Shown here: positions 23,881 to 34,298 of the stretch, one piece after another
Numbering within the stretch: the stretch's first letter is position 1
Layout of the letters: each line of letters begins with the position of its first letter
Source of the DNA: Limnoperna fortunei
Lineage: Eukaryota; Mollusca; Bivalvia; Mytilida; Modiolidae
Assembly (NCBI GenBank): GCA_944474755.1
Contig: OX104115.1
Coordinates: forward strand, 36,715,080-36,779,079
DNA: 64,000 bases
Direction of reading: 5' to 3'
Made by a program: the position numbers and the translations under genes
Notes under the pieces: generated by a model
Databases searched by the model: none
Told to the model about the DNA's origin: nothing
The model's input: only the letters and a program-made list of their open reading frames with translations

Positions 23881-25150
23881 AACTGCCCGCGAAGAGTGGT
23901 GAGCTCTACGACAATTATGTGTCACGTGATCAAAATCTGCTTAATGCTGATATTGATTTTTTGTCGTCCGGAAGTTGATATCGTTAAAAAAACTGTCACA
24001 AAGTGAATGAACAAGAGCACAAACATTAATTTTAAAGGTAGAACAAAAAATGTTTTATTTAAAAATTTCCTACATTTGTTTGCAATCTCTATATCGTTCT
24101 ATTTTAAAACTGACAATCATATGACATTCATTTGATGTCACCATTACCTAGAAAGACGTCACTTGACCACTGTTAAAGGTTGTTCGGAAGTAACGCAATG
24201 TATTAAATGTGGTGTAAACATTATAAACCAATAACTTAACGTTCTATTGCAATCAAAATAATATCATGTTAACAAAAATTTACTTACACGTTGTTTGCGT
24301 TCTGAATCGTTTTAAAAATTAAAGTAGCCTGATACGTCGGTTCCGCATCTACACATAAGTAACACTAAACAGCGACAGTTCTATGTTCAATAAAATGTCT
24401 AATTTAAAAACACATACAACAAACAAACGGGAACAAGTAAACTAAAACTGTAACACTTACAAATATCCCTAAATGCACAATATACCTGCCAACATAAAAC
24501 ATCCCACTGTGACTAGAACTGATCCAACAAATAAAAACAACAAATGAATCCTTACTAATATGTTATTTCTCTATAGAACACATTCTAATCAGACATATAA
24601 TTATGAACTTCGTGACTGATAAAATTCTAAAACATCCGAATATAACACATTTTCATATTTCCCGCCAATGCAAACTGTATGTCAACGTCACTATATTCTT
24701 TCATGGCCCTTAATTTTCATTGGTCATTTGAAAAGGAGGCGGGTTTCAAATAAGTGTAATGGGATTAGGATAGCAACGCTAACCAAAGAAGGATTATTCT
24801 TAACAAAACGAGGATCATTTTTTAACCGAAATGGAGGGGTGGGGACAGTTTATCCGAAATGTTTTAGGTTCTGTATGACCTACGGTCTAATATGCATCTT
24901 ACCAAACTTCTTGTATGTAATAGATAGATAAACTATTTGACTTGGTTATTTCTTGTTGACGCTATTCTACTAAAACAGATAACAGTCAATTAACAATAAT
25001 GATAACAGATAACAGCATGAGAAAACCGAAAACAGTGAATTCAAAAATAAATTAAAAAAACAATTAGAAACAGCAGAAGTGTGTAATTTAGAGCGAATAA
25101 CACAGAAAAATCTTTAAGACAATTAACTGTGTTCTGCCTATTAAGAGTGT
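23881..25150. other. Non-coding stretch between LINE pieces
   Basis: No gene seen. It contains a compact less-AT-rich patch (24660-24900). The 87-aa ORF there (24668-24931) shows no family resemblance. It may be an insertion separating the LINE endonuclease and reverse transcriptase parts. Confidence 0.35.
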
Positions 25151-25199
25151 TTTAATTTGTTTAAAACATGTATAACAGTTAACAACAATGCCAATTTGA

Positions 25200-25520
25200 G
25201 AAACAAATTTTTAGACCATTACAAATTGATAAAGGGGTACGTCAAAAAGACTAGAGAAGGCGACTTGAGATGACCGCGAACGCGTTGTTTAATATTTATG
25301 TGAGACATTAGTCGGATTTCCTTTCTTGGATAAAAGAATGTAAACAGTTAAACTGATGGAGTCTTCTGTATGGTATTTCCTCTCTACAGATGATTTAGTT
25401 ATTATTAGAGACGGTGAAAGGATTACAAAACACTTAGAATTCTGAATACTGTAATAAATGGCAGTTAACTGTTAATGTTAAAAAATCCTTTGATATTACA
25501 AAAAAAAAACACAGAACTTA
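25200..25520 (+). pseudogene. LINE reverse transcriptase palm remnant
   Basis: Plus strand: QIDKGVRQKD near 25225-25260 corresponds to the GVRQG motif. LSTDDLVIIRDGERITKHLE near 25380-25440 corresponds to the YADD catalytic block with Y/A changed to S/T. After a one-base shift, YCNKWQLTVNVKKSFDIT follows. Multiple stops and frameshifts. Same orientation as the endonuclease remnant upstream and the LINE C-terminus downstream. Confidence 0.7.
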
Positions 25521-25562
25521 GAGAAAGACCAGAAAATTGAAAATACAAATGAATATATATAC

Positions 25563-26403
25563 TCACTCATAAAAAACCCAACATCGGATAAATTTTTTCA
25601 AATAACTTTTTGCGGACAAATAACCTATAAATATTCAAATATATATATATATATATACAATCTAGTTACACCTTATTTAAAGGTTTCCAGGTGAAGGCAT
25701 TCAAGTTAATCCAACCGTGAACGACTGTGGTCGAAATGTGGATCACACTATTTATTACGTATGCTGAAAACAGGGTCGACTTTCACGTGCAAATTATTGG
25801 TATTTTTTTTTAACTCAGACAATCGGTATGAAATCCCGTTATTTCTTTTCCTGACTAGAGCTGTAGATAAAATTCACTTTAGGTGATGCTATGCTAAGAT
25901 TAAATACTGCTACCTATAATATCGCTATCGGTCGAATCACGACTGGGGAATCACAGAATGCTGTTGCCAGAACATAGAATGTTCATCGTGGCACATTGCA
26001 CGCCTATGGAGACGCTACCAGCAGCTTGGTACTACGACAAACCGACTACGTTCCGGGCGTCCCCGTGTTACAACTCGGGCGAAGGATCGTTACATTACAT
26101 TATTCCATCTACGGAACAGGACTGTTGCTGCAACAGAAACAGCTGTCAACGTCACTGTGTTGCACTGTATATCACCCCAGACAGTACGCAATCGGTTACG
26201 CTCTCGTGGATTTCGGGTAAAAAGACCTTACGATGGAGCAACACTGAGACGCCAACACCACCGAGCAAGGGTTAGATGGTATACTTCCGTTTGTGTATGA
26301 AATTTACAGAACTGGAGAAGAGTGTGGTTCAGCGATGAGCCACGTTTTTATCTTGAAAAGCTAGATGGTCGCATACGAGTGTACAGGCGCCAGAATGAAC
26401 AAA
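25563..26403 (+). mobile_element. Tc1-like element, 3'-truncated, with broken transposase
   Basis: The left end near 25563 reads TACTCACTCATAAAAAACCC, like Tc1-type termini, and lies in TATATA, consistent with a TA target. Transposase similarity starts ~25920 (GRITTGESQNAVART, then stop and frameshift) and continues from 26007 as WRRYQQLGTTTNRLRSGRPR, AKDRYITLFHLRNRTVAAT, TVRNRLRSRGFRVKRPY and VWFSDEPRFYLEKLDGRIRV, the last containing the first catalytic Asp (FSDE). One in-frame TGA interrupts it before NLQNWRR. The sequence ends abruptly at RRQNEQ where LINE sequence resumes, so the second Asp, the third catalytic residue and the right TIR are missing. Confidence 0.85.
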
Positions 26404-27410
26404 TAAAGCCTGTAAAGTGTTCTTTGCCATTATTCTTCAAATTTTAGTAAAGTGCCAGTAAAAGTGGCTTGTTACATATTTGAATCTTTAGTTCGTCCTA
26501 TATTAACACACCATTACGAGACTTGTTCTATAGATATACCTGCATTGTTAATGGTCTACAGAGCAAGATGTTGAAATAAAAATAATAGAGACATGGATGA
26601 ATTATTAGTTATAGATAAACCCTATTTGAAAAATTGAAACTTCATTTCTGAAAAATGTATTAAAAACAAAAAAGCTCTATAAAAACTTTGTGGTTACAAT
26701 GGATCTTGGTATATTACCCCATTAATTCAAACATAATCAACAATATATTTCTCAAGGTTAAATAACAACTAGCTTAATGCACTCCTAAAGGAAGCATTAA
26801 ATTTCAATAAAATAAAAGACTCAGACGGATATTACTCATGTTTCTCTTATGCTAAAACATTATTGAATATAAAACTTAAATTTGGATAAATAGGCGATTG
26901 TTAAAACTTTAAAGACATTATCAAATAAACTTAAACGAAATTCGAAAGAATCTGATATAGACTAAATCAGTAAATTTAATTCAATCTAACATAAACCAAC
27001 TAAGGAGGAAAACAAAGATTGGTTATATAAATTTAGTAACAATAATCATGAAAGTTTTACTTCACGCACCCAAACAAAGAAACTAGAAAATAATTTGACA
27101 AATTTAGGACCAGCGACCATAGTTTATTCATAGAAACGGGAAGATATATATATATATCCCCGGATTGTGAGATTGTCCTAAATCTGATCAAATAGAGGAT
27201 GAATTGATGTCTTTTTTGTGTAGAATTAATATAATAGACAAAGAAATTTAACACATAATTACATTGAAAATTACTCTGAATTTAAAGATACACATGTTAT
27301 AGAAAACAGAACAATTTGGTTTTACTAAATGTCTTAATTGCCGAAGATATTTAGTCATCTGTTTTATTAAACAGTCATTAGGACTGAGGAGAAAAGACAT
27401 GAATAAAGTT
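26404..27410 (+). pseudogene. LINE ORF2 C-terminal remnant, duplicon copy 1
   Basis: Translated pieces are NKACKVFFAIILQILVK, KTKKLYKNFVVTMDLG, then in shifted frames FIHRNGKIYIYIPGL and DQIEDELMSFLCRINIIDKE. The last corresponds to the C-terminal LINE region with a degenerate CCHC knuckle. Stops occur throughout. The counterpart at 41703-42733 begins at virtually the same LINE residue. Confidence 0.7.
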
Positions 27411-27479
27411 TAATATTTTATTTTGTGTGAATATATGTTTAATTGTTGGTATATTTACATGATGTTTTACATTGATACA

Positions 27480-27690
27480 GGGGCCTCGGCGGGTGTGATT
27501 CTCACTGCAGGCAGGGTGTACTCGACTCCAATCGTAATTGACAAGGATTGCCAGTTTTCCTACCGCAGGTCGGGATTTTCTCCGGGTACTCCGGCTTCCT
27601 CCCCCAATAAAAACTGGACGCCATGATATAGCTGAAAAATTGCTGAAATTGGCGTTAAACACCATAAAACAAACAAACAAACAAACAAAT
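27480..27690 (+). mobile_element. SINE, headless, present only in duplicon copy 1
   Basis: Starts GGGGCCTCGGCGGGTG with the tRNA head mostly deleted. It continues with the family body (CAGGGTGTACTCGACTCCAA, TTGCCAGTTTTCCTACCGCA, AAAACTGGACGCCATGATAT) and ends GGCGTTAAACACCATAAAAC plus (CAAA)n. The matching place in copy 2 (~42783) goes straight from ATGATGTTATATAATAACAC to GGGCCTTAG without it. Confidence 0.9.
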
Positions 27691-30189
27691 AGGCCTTAGT
27701 CTGTCGATACATAATGATATTATTAAATACATTTTTTCCTTGCAAGGATAAAAGAGTAAAGCGAGACGTATTTAAACGGAGTCAACTAGTTTATGCAGTA
27801 CCTTTACCAAAGACGACTGTTGTCGTGAGGTCAATGATTAGTTCTACTAAAATAATCCAAGGTGTGTCGTAGTAGAATGTCAAAGAAATGGTGGTTATGT
27901 ACCATTCAAACGGATCATGGAATGATAACTAATGGTCGGACAGTTAGATCTTTCGGCGTGGACGGGAGACTCGGAGTCAAAACGCTTGCCTTAAACACGA
28001 TTAGCCGGAATCAACCATTGAGTTCGTGTACAAGGTTAATGATTACATTACGTGCTGTATGAGAAATTATACCGTGACAATTAACTGTGAAGTTTAAAAG
28101 AACGGCATTTCTATACGTTTGAGGAAGTAAAGAAACATATTTATTATAAGAATGGGGTGGCAGTTTAGAAATAGATCCATATTTTATTACAGTGAAGAAT
28201 AATTTTCTCTATTTACAAATAAGTTCAAAGATCGTGACGACAACAGATGGTTAATATCTGGTGTACGTTTTAATGTAAAAATAGCAATAAATATACACCA
28301 AAGACATATATTCAATGAACACACCCAGCTGTCGACTGTGCATTTACTCGAACAGCTATTGTTGGTGTTGGTTTAACTCGTGTTAAACAGATGATGAATT
28401 TGCATGTAATATGAAAGTAAGCTTCAAATATTGACATGCGAAATTTATTAATCACGTTACTAAAATCATAAAATTTTAAAAGCTTAGTATCTAACACACG
28501 TCTTCTTTCTGTCGGGATACTAGCATTCTCAATTGGTATTTACGGCACGATAAGCAAAGTGTCGCGAAGAGCTACTAGCTTTCTCATATTATTGTAAGCA
28601 CTGCTTGCCGCGAAAACGGTACTGCCTTGTTGAAATTTCAATGTTGAGCTAAAGGCTAGAGAAAATATTTCAAAGACGGGCAGGTGAGGGATACGGGTCT
28701 GCTTCTGGAAAAAAGCTAATGGATTGTCATATGATATCAATTTTAACTCACTATATTCTCGGTTATCAACGCTTCGAACCTTTTTCAGCCGAGCTTGACG
28801 ACACTACAGCAGAGATCTTCTTTTTTCACATTTTAGCCAGAACATGCACTAATAATGTTCAAAGAAGTTACTTTTTTTTCTCATTTTGGTCCGATTCTGC
28901 TTATGAATATTTTGCATCCATATGGAAATAACTGATATTTAACAAACAATCGTTTTGTCACACTTCAGAACCTTTAAATAGATTGTAGAAATGCAATTAT
29001 CAAGTCGTAACACAAAGTTAACTTTTAGTTGACTTCTGCCTTCTTGTAACCACCAGAAAACATTTCTCTGTAATAAACATAACTCTTACTACTATATTGT
29101 TGTTTCACACCTTATAACTTTTATCAGACTGACCATGTTGGTAGTTAACCATCTAAGGACCAGTGCTAAATACTGAGAATTCAAGTCCGGTTCTCTTACC
29201 TCTGGTAAGGTATTCTGTACTTTAACTTTAAATGACAATGAAAGTCAGTTTTCTGTTCCTGGCGAAGGAATAAAGCAGGTTCTCGGGCTTCCTCGCAAAC
29301 AAAACCCAAAAGTCATCATATTACTAAACGATTGCTACTAAATTGCATATGGTCAGTTTGAACTGAAACTGAGTTCAACATCAACATTTAATTCTCGAAG
29401 CCAATGTTTTTTTAGTAAAAAGTAAAACGAAAATATGTTGACAAACAATGAAAAATGAAAGTCTTAAAACAATGCTAAATAATGTTAGATACTAGATTAT
29501 TGATTAGGGACATATACTTTATTTTGTCAATCTCACAATATAAAGGTCTCCAAAAGTATTATTTAAATTTTGTCAATTTTCTGTTCCTGGCGAAGGAATA
29601 AAGCAGGTTCTCAGCCTTTCTCGCAAACAAAACCCAAAAGTCATCATATTACTAAACGATTGCTACTAAATTGCATATGGTCAATTTGAACTGAAACTTA
29701 GTTCAACATCAACATTTAATACTCGAAGCCAATGTTTTCTTATTTCAAAAAATACAACAGCTCATGATATATAATCGAATTTCATTTATTTCTAAAATTA
29801 ATTTTGATATCAGAAAATCAACATTTAATACTTGAAGCCAATGTTTTTGGAGTAAAAAGTAAAACGAAAATATGTTGACAAACAATTAAAAATGAAAGTT
29901 ATAAAACAATGCTTAATAATGTTAGATACTAGATTATTGATTAGGGACATATACTTTATTTTGTCAATCTCACAATATAAAGGTCTCCAACAGTATTATT
30001 TAAATTTCACACGATAATGTTGAAATTTTTAGCATGAGAATGTTGAGTAGAAATGCTATTATTTCTGTCCTTATTGATTCGCAAATTTACCTATTGATTT
30101 GCATTATTAGTTGTCCTCCAATCAAAACGTTTGACACAAAATTAATATGTATAGAGACAAAGGTAAAAATAGGTAACAGGTTTTAGTGT
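27691..30189. other. Non-coding interior of duplicon copy 1
   Basis: No intact gene. The 66-aa ORF 27862-28062 is broken in copy 2 by a TGA, arguing against coding function. Around 29150-29310 a degenerate stretch (AGTTTTCTGTTCCTGGCGAA, GGGCTTCCTCGCAAACAAA) may be an ancient relative of the SINE body. Confidence 0.5.
29249..30003 (+). repeat. Local tandem duplication within duplicon copy 1
   Basis: The block starting TTCTGTTCCTGGCGAAGGAA at 29251 recurs at 29579. The block GTTAGATACTAGATTATTGA at 29484 recurs at 29921. The second unit carries ~109 extra bases (29735-29845) flanked by repeats of AACATTTAATACTYGAAGCC. Copy 2 (44705-45030) has a single unit, so the event followed the large duplication or was lost there. 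Confidence 0.8.
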
Positions 30190-30197
30190 ATTTTTGG

Positions 30198-30249
30198 TAT
30201 ATAATAGATCCGACACCATTTTTGATGGTATCACTAGTATCGCGGAGTA
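30198..30249 (+). promoter_or_regulatory. TATA promoter of first signal-peptide exon
   Basis: TATATAAT at 30198-30205 lies 45 bases before the ATG at 30250. The spacer is conserved with duplicon copy 2 (GATCCGACANCATT...ATCACTAGTATCGC). Conservation in both copies of TATA, spacer and open exon supports a real promoter. Confidence 0.6.
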
Positions 30250-30307
30250 ATGTGTCGTCTAAGGCCTTTAGCTCTGTGTGTCCTAACTGGTTTTTTCAAG
30301 GCAGCAG
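30250..30307 (+). CDS. Candidate alternative first exon (signal peptide)
   Basis: The ATG opens a 58-base exon encoding a basic N-tip and hydrophobic core (MCRLRPLALCVLTGFFKAA), ending GCAG|GTAAAA in phase 1. Phase 1 is exactly what exon 3 (36681) of the IgGFc-binding gene needs, giving ...KAA-G-PDNRGK. It is also compatible with exon 2 at 35283. Copy 2 has a homologous open exon (45271-45328). I infer it is the first exon of the same gene or of its array relatives. RNA evidence would decide. Confidence 0.55.
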
Positions 30308-31274
30308 GTAAAATATAATTGCTCTTATTTTTAATGTGTTAAGGCATAAATGGTAGCTAACTAGTTATTGTGTATTTTTATGGTTGGTTATTTCCAGTGC
30401 GTCGATACCAATGATGATTGACTGCCGATGTTGACATGAAATTTAAGAAAATATTTTAATCAGATGAATTTGCATTTCATCTGCGCTTCAAGGTTTAACT
30501 GCTTTTAACACTCGTTTTATGTTTCTACTTCTCGGCTCGAATCTTAATTGAAAAGGTTGGTTGGGATGTATCAGCGTTGACGCTAAAATTCACCCGAGCT
30601 TTCTATTGGACGCGTGCCACTTTGAACGTTTAATCTTACAAACGTGACGAGTAGTACGTGTTGGCATTTTGAGCCACCCAGTAATTTGTCATTATATATT
30701 GACGTATATACTATTACTTTTCTTTTAATATAAAACACAATATAGCTTACTTGAAAGAAAAAGCCACAAGATATTGTGATCGGTTTATAAATTTGTATTA
30801 AGAACGTGTCACTAAGATAACTTGTAAATTATGTAATTTAATAGAATCATATAGTCACTATTTCGTCACTAGATGGCTATAATAGAAATCCCTTGACAGA
30901 AGCTACTAGTCGTTGTATGATAATAATGTGATAACTTTGGATATAATAAATCCAAACTGCAGACATACATGTATAGCGAAGTTTTCATTAGATTATAGCC
31001 TTTAAGGTATGTTTTTTGCATATTAAAATTTCCCAGGTTTTTTTAACCCGCAAATTATGTGTTGACAGTGATAAACATCATTATTTATCCTAACTTTTCA
31101 ATACAATAGATTTTCAATAAAATGGTATTTTTTTCTTTTACTTACCTACTCGCAACAAAATTGTTTAACTGTGTCGTTTGTACTGGGGTATATGTATTCA
31201 TATTTAAGTCATGAAAACCCAACATGTTTCTACGTGCTCGTAAATCCAGCAATAAACATTTCCCCGAACTTTAA

Positions 31275-31999
31275 TGTATAAAGCAGGGGCCATGTTATCG
31301 AAGGTGCATTAGACCCAAGACCACCTTAGGACAAACCTGTGTCCTAAGTCTTGTCATCGAAAAATGTCGAAAGTTAAGACATGTCTTTATTTTTCTCTGA
31401 ACTTTACGAAAACGAAATATGTGTCCTAAGACGGTCTTAGCATGGTAATAATAATTTTAATTGATTTATATTTTACATTTTTAAGTTGTTTTTTTACAAA
31501 ATTAGAAAATTTACTAAATAGCACCAACATATGCTTTATAACCTTTTCTATAAAACGATGAAGCTCCGTTTTTATACTATTTTGGCTGGTTTTGTTCAAA
31601 CATTAACTCGTGTCAAATGATCCACACTAAAATGCACATAACAAAGACACATTGAAATGCACGTAACAAAGACACATTGAAATGCACAAAAGAAAGACAT
31701 TTGACGTTTTTTTTCTATTCAAAATACATATGATTATATGTTTATTGATATATGCTTATAATACGTTGATAAAGTTTGTGTAGTCCAAATCGAAATTTTG
31801 TGACTTATAATTTCTTTATTAATCACAAACGTATAAATTCTCTTTATCAGGAGAATGCTTGACAGAGTTATTATCGTCTTAGGATACCTTCGGTGGGAGG
31901 TCTAAGACACGTCCTAAGACTGTCTTAGTCGGTCTTAAATTGTCCTAAGACATGTTGTAAGACCTTTTTAGGATAGTTCCGAAAACATTTCCCATGAGG
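31275..31999. mobile_element. MITE-like element with CTTAGGACA palindromic arrays
   Basis: The left end GGGCCATGTTATCGAAGG (~31287) matches the reverse complement of the right end, GGGAAATGTTTTCGGAAC (~31995), imperfectly. Both terminal regions are crowded with CTTAGGACA/TGTCCTAAG/CTTAGAC units in both orientations. The middle is AT-rich, with three 28-base tandem copies of GACACATTGAAATGCAC-type units (31620-31700). No ORF. Boundaries approximate. Confidence 0.6.
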
Positions 32000-32129
32000 T
32001 AAAAATCTTGTTCTCAAACTAGGAAATTCCCTTTAAAATTGCAACTCTCTACTTGTTTGATTATTCACTTAGTGTATGTTAAACCTTTCATCATCTTTGA
32101 TGAAGCGCCTTGTTCTATTTATTCTTTAA

Positions 32130-32875
32130 TTTTTTATTTGATAAAATCGAAATGTTTATATCATAAAATGGATTCTTTCTTATCAGAAAGAAGTTATTTT
32201 TTTCTAATATCAGAAAATTACTTTCTAGTATCAAAGAATTGAATTCGTCAAGCTTAAAAATGCTTTTTTTATAGAAAATGGCTCCATTGTGTTATTAGAT
32301 ATTATCAAAACTTAATGATTGTCCAATACTTACACTTGCCCAGTAATACGTTGTGTTTGACGAAAGTTAATAAGTATGCAGTCCTTAGCTCTGGTATTGC
32401 TATTTGATATCGACAATAACCAAAATACACCGTCAAAACACTTGGCAATATTGAGATTTTCAGATATAACTTCAGGAGAAATCATTGTACCGAACAAAAA
32501 CCTTTTTTCTGATTTACAAAATACAAAGTAACATTTCATGATATGAAATCGATTTTTTTTTATTTCTTAAATTATTTTTCATATCCGAAAATACATTTCT
32601 TCGTATAACAATAGTGGGTATTTTTAAATTATAAAATTAATTGATAAGAAAATATTTTAATATCAAAAAACGATTTTGGATATAAAAAATGATTTTTTTA
32701 ATTGAAGAAATTTTGGGGTTTTTTGCATATTAGAGAATCAAATTTCTGTTATCAAAAATGAAATATTAATTTAAAATGTAATATTTAATAAATATTTTTA
32801 ATATCAGGAAACATTGTTGTACATCAACAAATAATTGTGATATCACAAAAATATATGTTTTGACACAAAATAGGG
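32130..32875. repeat. Degenerate AT-rich TATCAGAAA/ATTTTT repeat field
   Basis: Recurring variants of ATATCAGAAAAT, ATTTTTTTAATATCAAAAAA and GATTTTGGATATAAAAAAT in both orientations over ~740 bases, suggesting nested palindromic repeats. It lies between the alternative first exon at 30250 and the TATA box at 33658. No coding content. Confidence 0.5.
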
Positions 32876-33657
32876 AATAAACAGTCAAACTGTGCATCCT
32901 AATCTTTCAGATATCGTTTTGTCCATTTTTAGGGGGCGAATTGTTCCAGCCCCAGAGAAATGCAAACGTTATCTTCTCAGATTGAGAATTGTACATACTA
33001 GCGCAATCTTGGAACAATTTGTTCGCTCTATTCGTAATGAATAGTTTGCTTTTGTATCTTTAGGATTTATCTCCAATCACATCAGGCATTTTTGCTTATA
33101 GTTACCATATACATTTATAATGTGTCTCACAAGCTTTATTCATTCATAAATGTATTTCTACAATATTGTTGATATCGCAACCCTACAAAATTAGCTGAAA
33201 TATCCAAAAATATTCTTAAATCTATTTGGAAATGTCCCTGTTTTAAATATTTACCTGTGTTTCCAGTAATTTTGACGTGTCGTGAACAAGTAGACGTGCG
33301 AAGTAAAACTTCTACGTAGTTGTGTCGGGTATATAAATAAACAACCATCCAACAACCGCCGGACATGAACGTAAATTCATGTTGCGAAATGCCTCAGTTA
33401 GTGTCCTAAATTAAAACAGGGAATAATGTTTAATTCGTATTTCTTGAATTCGATGATATTACCATTCCAATTCTATTTGAATTGAGTTATTTAAATGAGC
33501 ATGCTACAATTTATTCAACTTAAAATATGTACTTTTGTAATTATCAAATACCGATTACGTATGCCCTTCAAGTTGTGTAGTACACTTGCACCGAAAATTT
33601 TGAAAACGTTTTTTTTATTTTTTCCACGTGCCATTTGACGTTCGATGTCAATCTCGG

Positions 33658-33773
33658 TATAAAAGCTTGAGAACTGAAGTATTTTTATTTACTGAACATG
33701 TGTTAACAGTTTCTTATACTGTAATAATTTCAGGTAAAACAAATTGTTTATTAAAAAACAGAGATAGTTCACG
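33658..33773 (+). promoter_or_regulatory. TATA promoter and 5' leader of the IgGFc-binding gene
   Basis: TATAAAAG at 33658-33665 within CTCGGTATAAAAGCTTGAG is a consensus TATA box. A start of transcription near 33690 would leave an ~85-base leader before the ATG at 33774. Confidence 0.6.
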
Positions 33774-34242
33774 ATGAGCGGAGTTAATGTACGTGTTTGG
33801 TCACTTGCTCAATTTTCACCTGAAAAAATTTGTATTGTAAAGTTGTTATTTGTTTTTTTGTTAATTTTGGGATTTTTCTTTCTAATTTATGTATTTGTTG
33901 TTGGTTATTTTGCTGGTTTTTTGGTTTTTGCTAATTACAAATGAATCATTAAAATAATATTTTGTTAAAGATTTGGTTAACCAAAATAGAACTTAGTTGG
34001 ATTATCATTTATAAACTTTTTTATTTCGCTGAAATAAACGAGTAATGGCTATTTTATAAATAATGTTTTGTTTTTATGGCAAAGAGACAACACATGATTA
34101 TCTGACATTAAAACAAAACAGAAGCGCTTACATACAATTTTCAAGATATGATTTTCATGTGATAGTCTCATATTTTATTTGAAAAAACTGTGTGCAAGTA
34201 ACATATGAATATTCAAGAAATACGTATTTGTAAAACTAGTTG

Positions 34243-34298
<56 letters not shown>

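Larger units (their letters stand above)
26404..30444 (+). repeat. Duplicon copy 1 (pairs with 41703-45464)
   Basis: Long collinear similarity with 41703-45464, in the same orientation and 15.3 kb apart. Landmarks shared in order: AATAAAGCNTGTAAAGTGTT; the LINE 3' remnant; GACGACTGTTG; ATTTACGGCACGATAA; TTCGAACCTTTTTCAGCCGA; AACTGATATTTAACAAACAA; CTGACCATGTTGGTAGTTAA; the TATA promoter and signal-peptide exon; GACTGCCGATGTTGACATGA. Copy-specific changes are a SINE (27480-27690) and a local tandem duplication (29249-30003) here, and about 290 extra bases (~44110-44395) in copy 2. Confidence 0.9.

Noticed and set aside
26404..27410. Two independent LINE insertions at 26404 and 41703
   Set aside because: Similarity continues for ~3 kb beyond the LINE 3' end in both copies, so one duplication explains both.
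27862..28062. 66-aa ORF in duplicon copy 1
   Set aside because: The homologous place in copy 2 (~43003-43080) is interrupted by a TGA, so the frame is not maintained.
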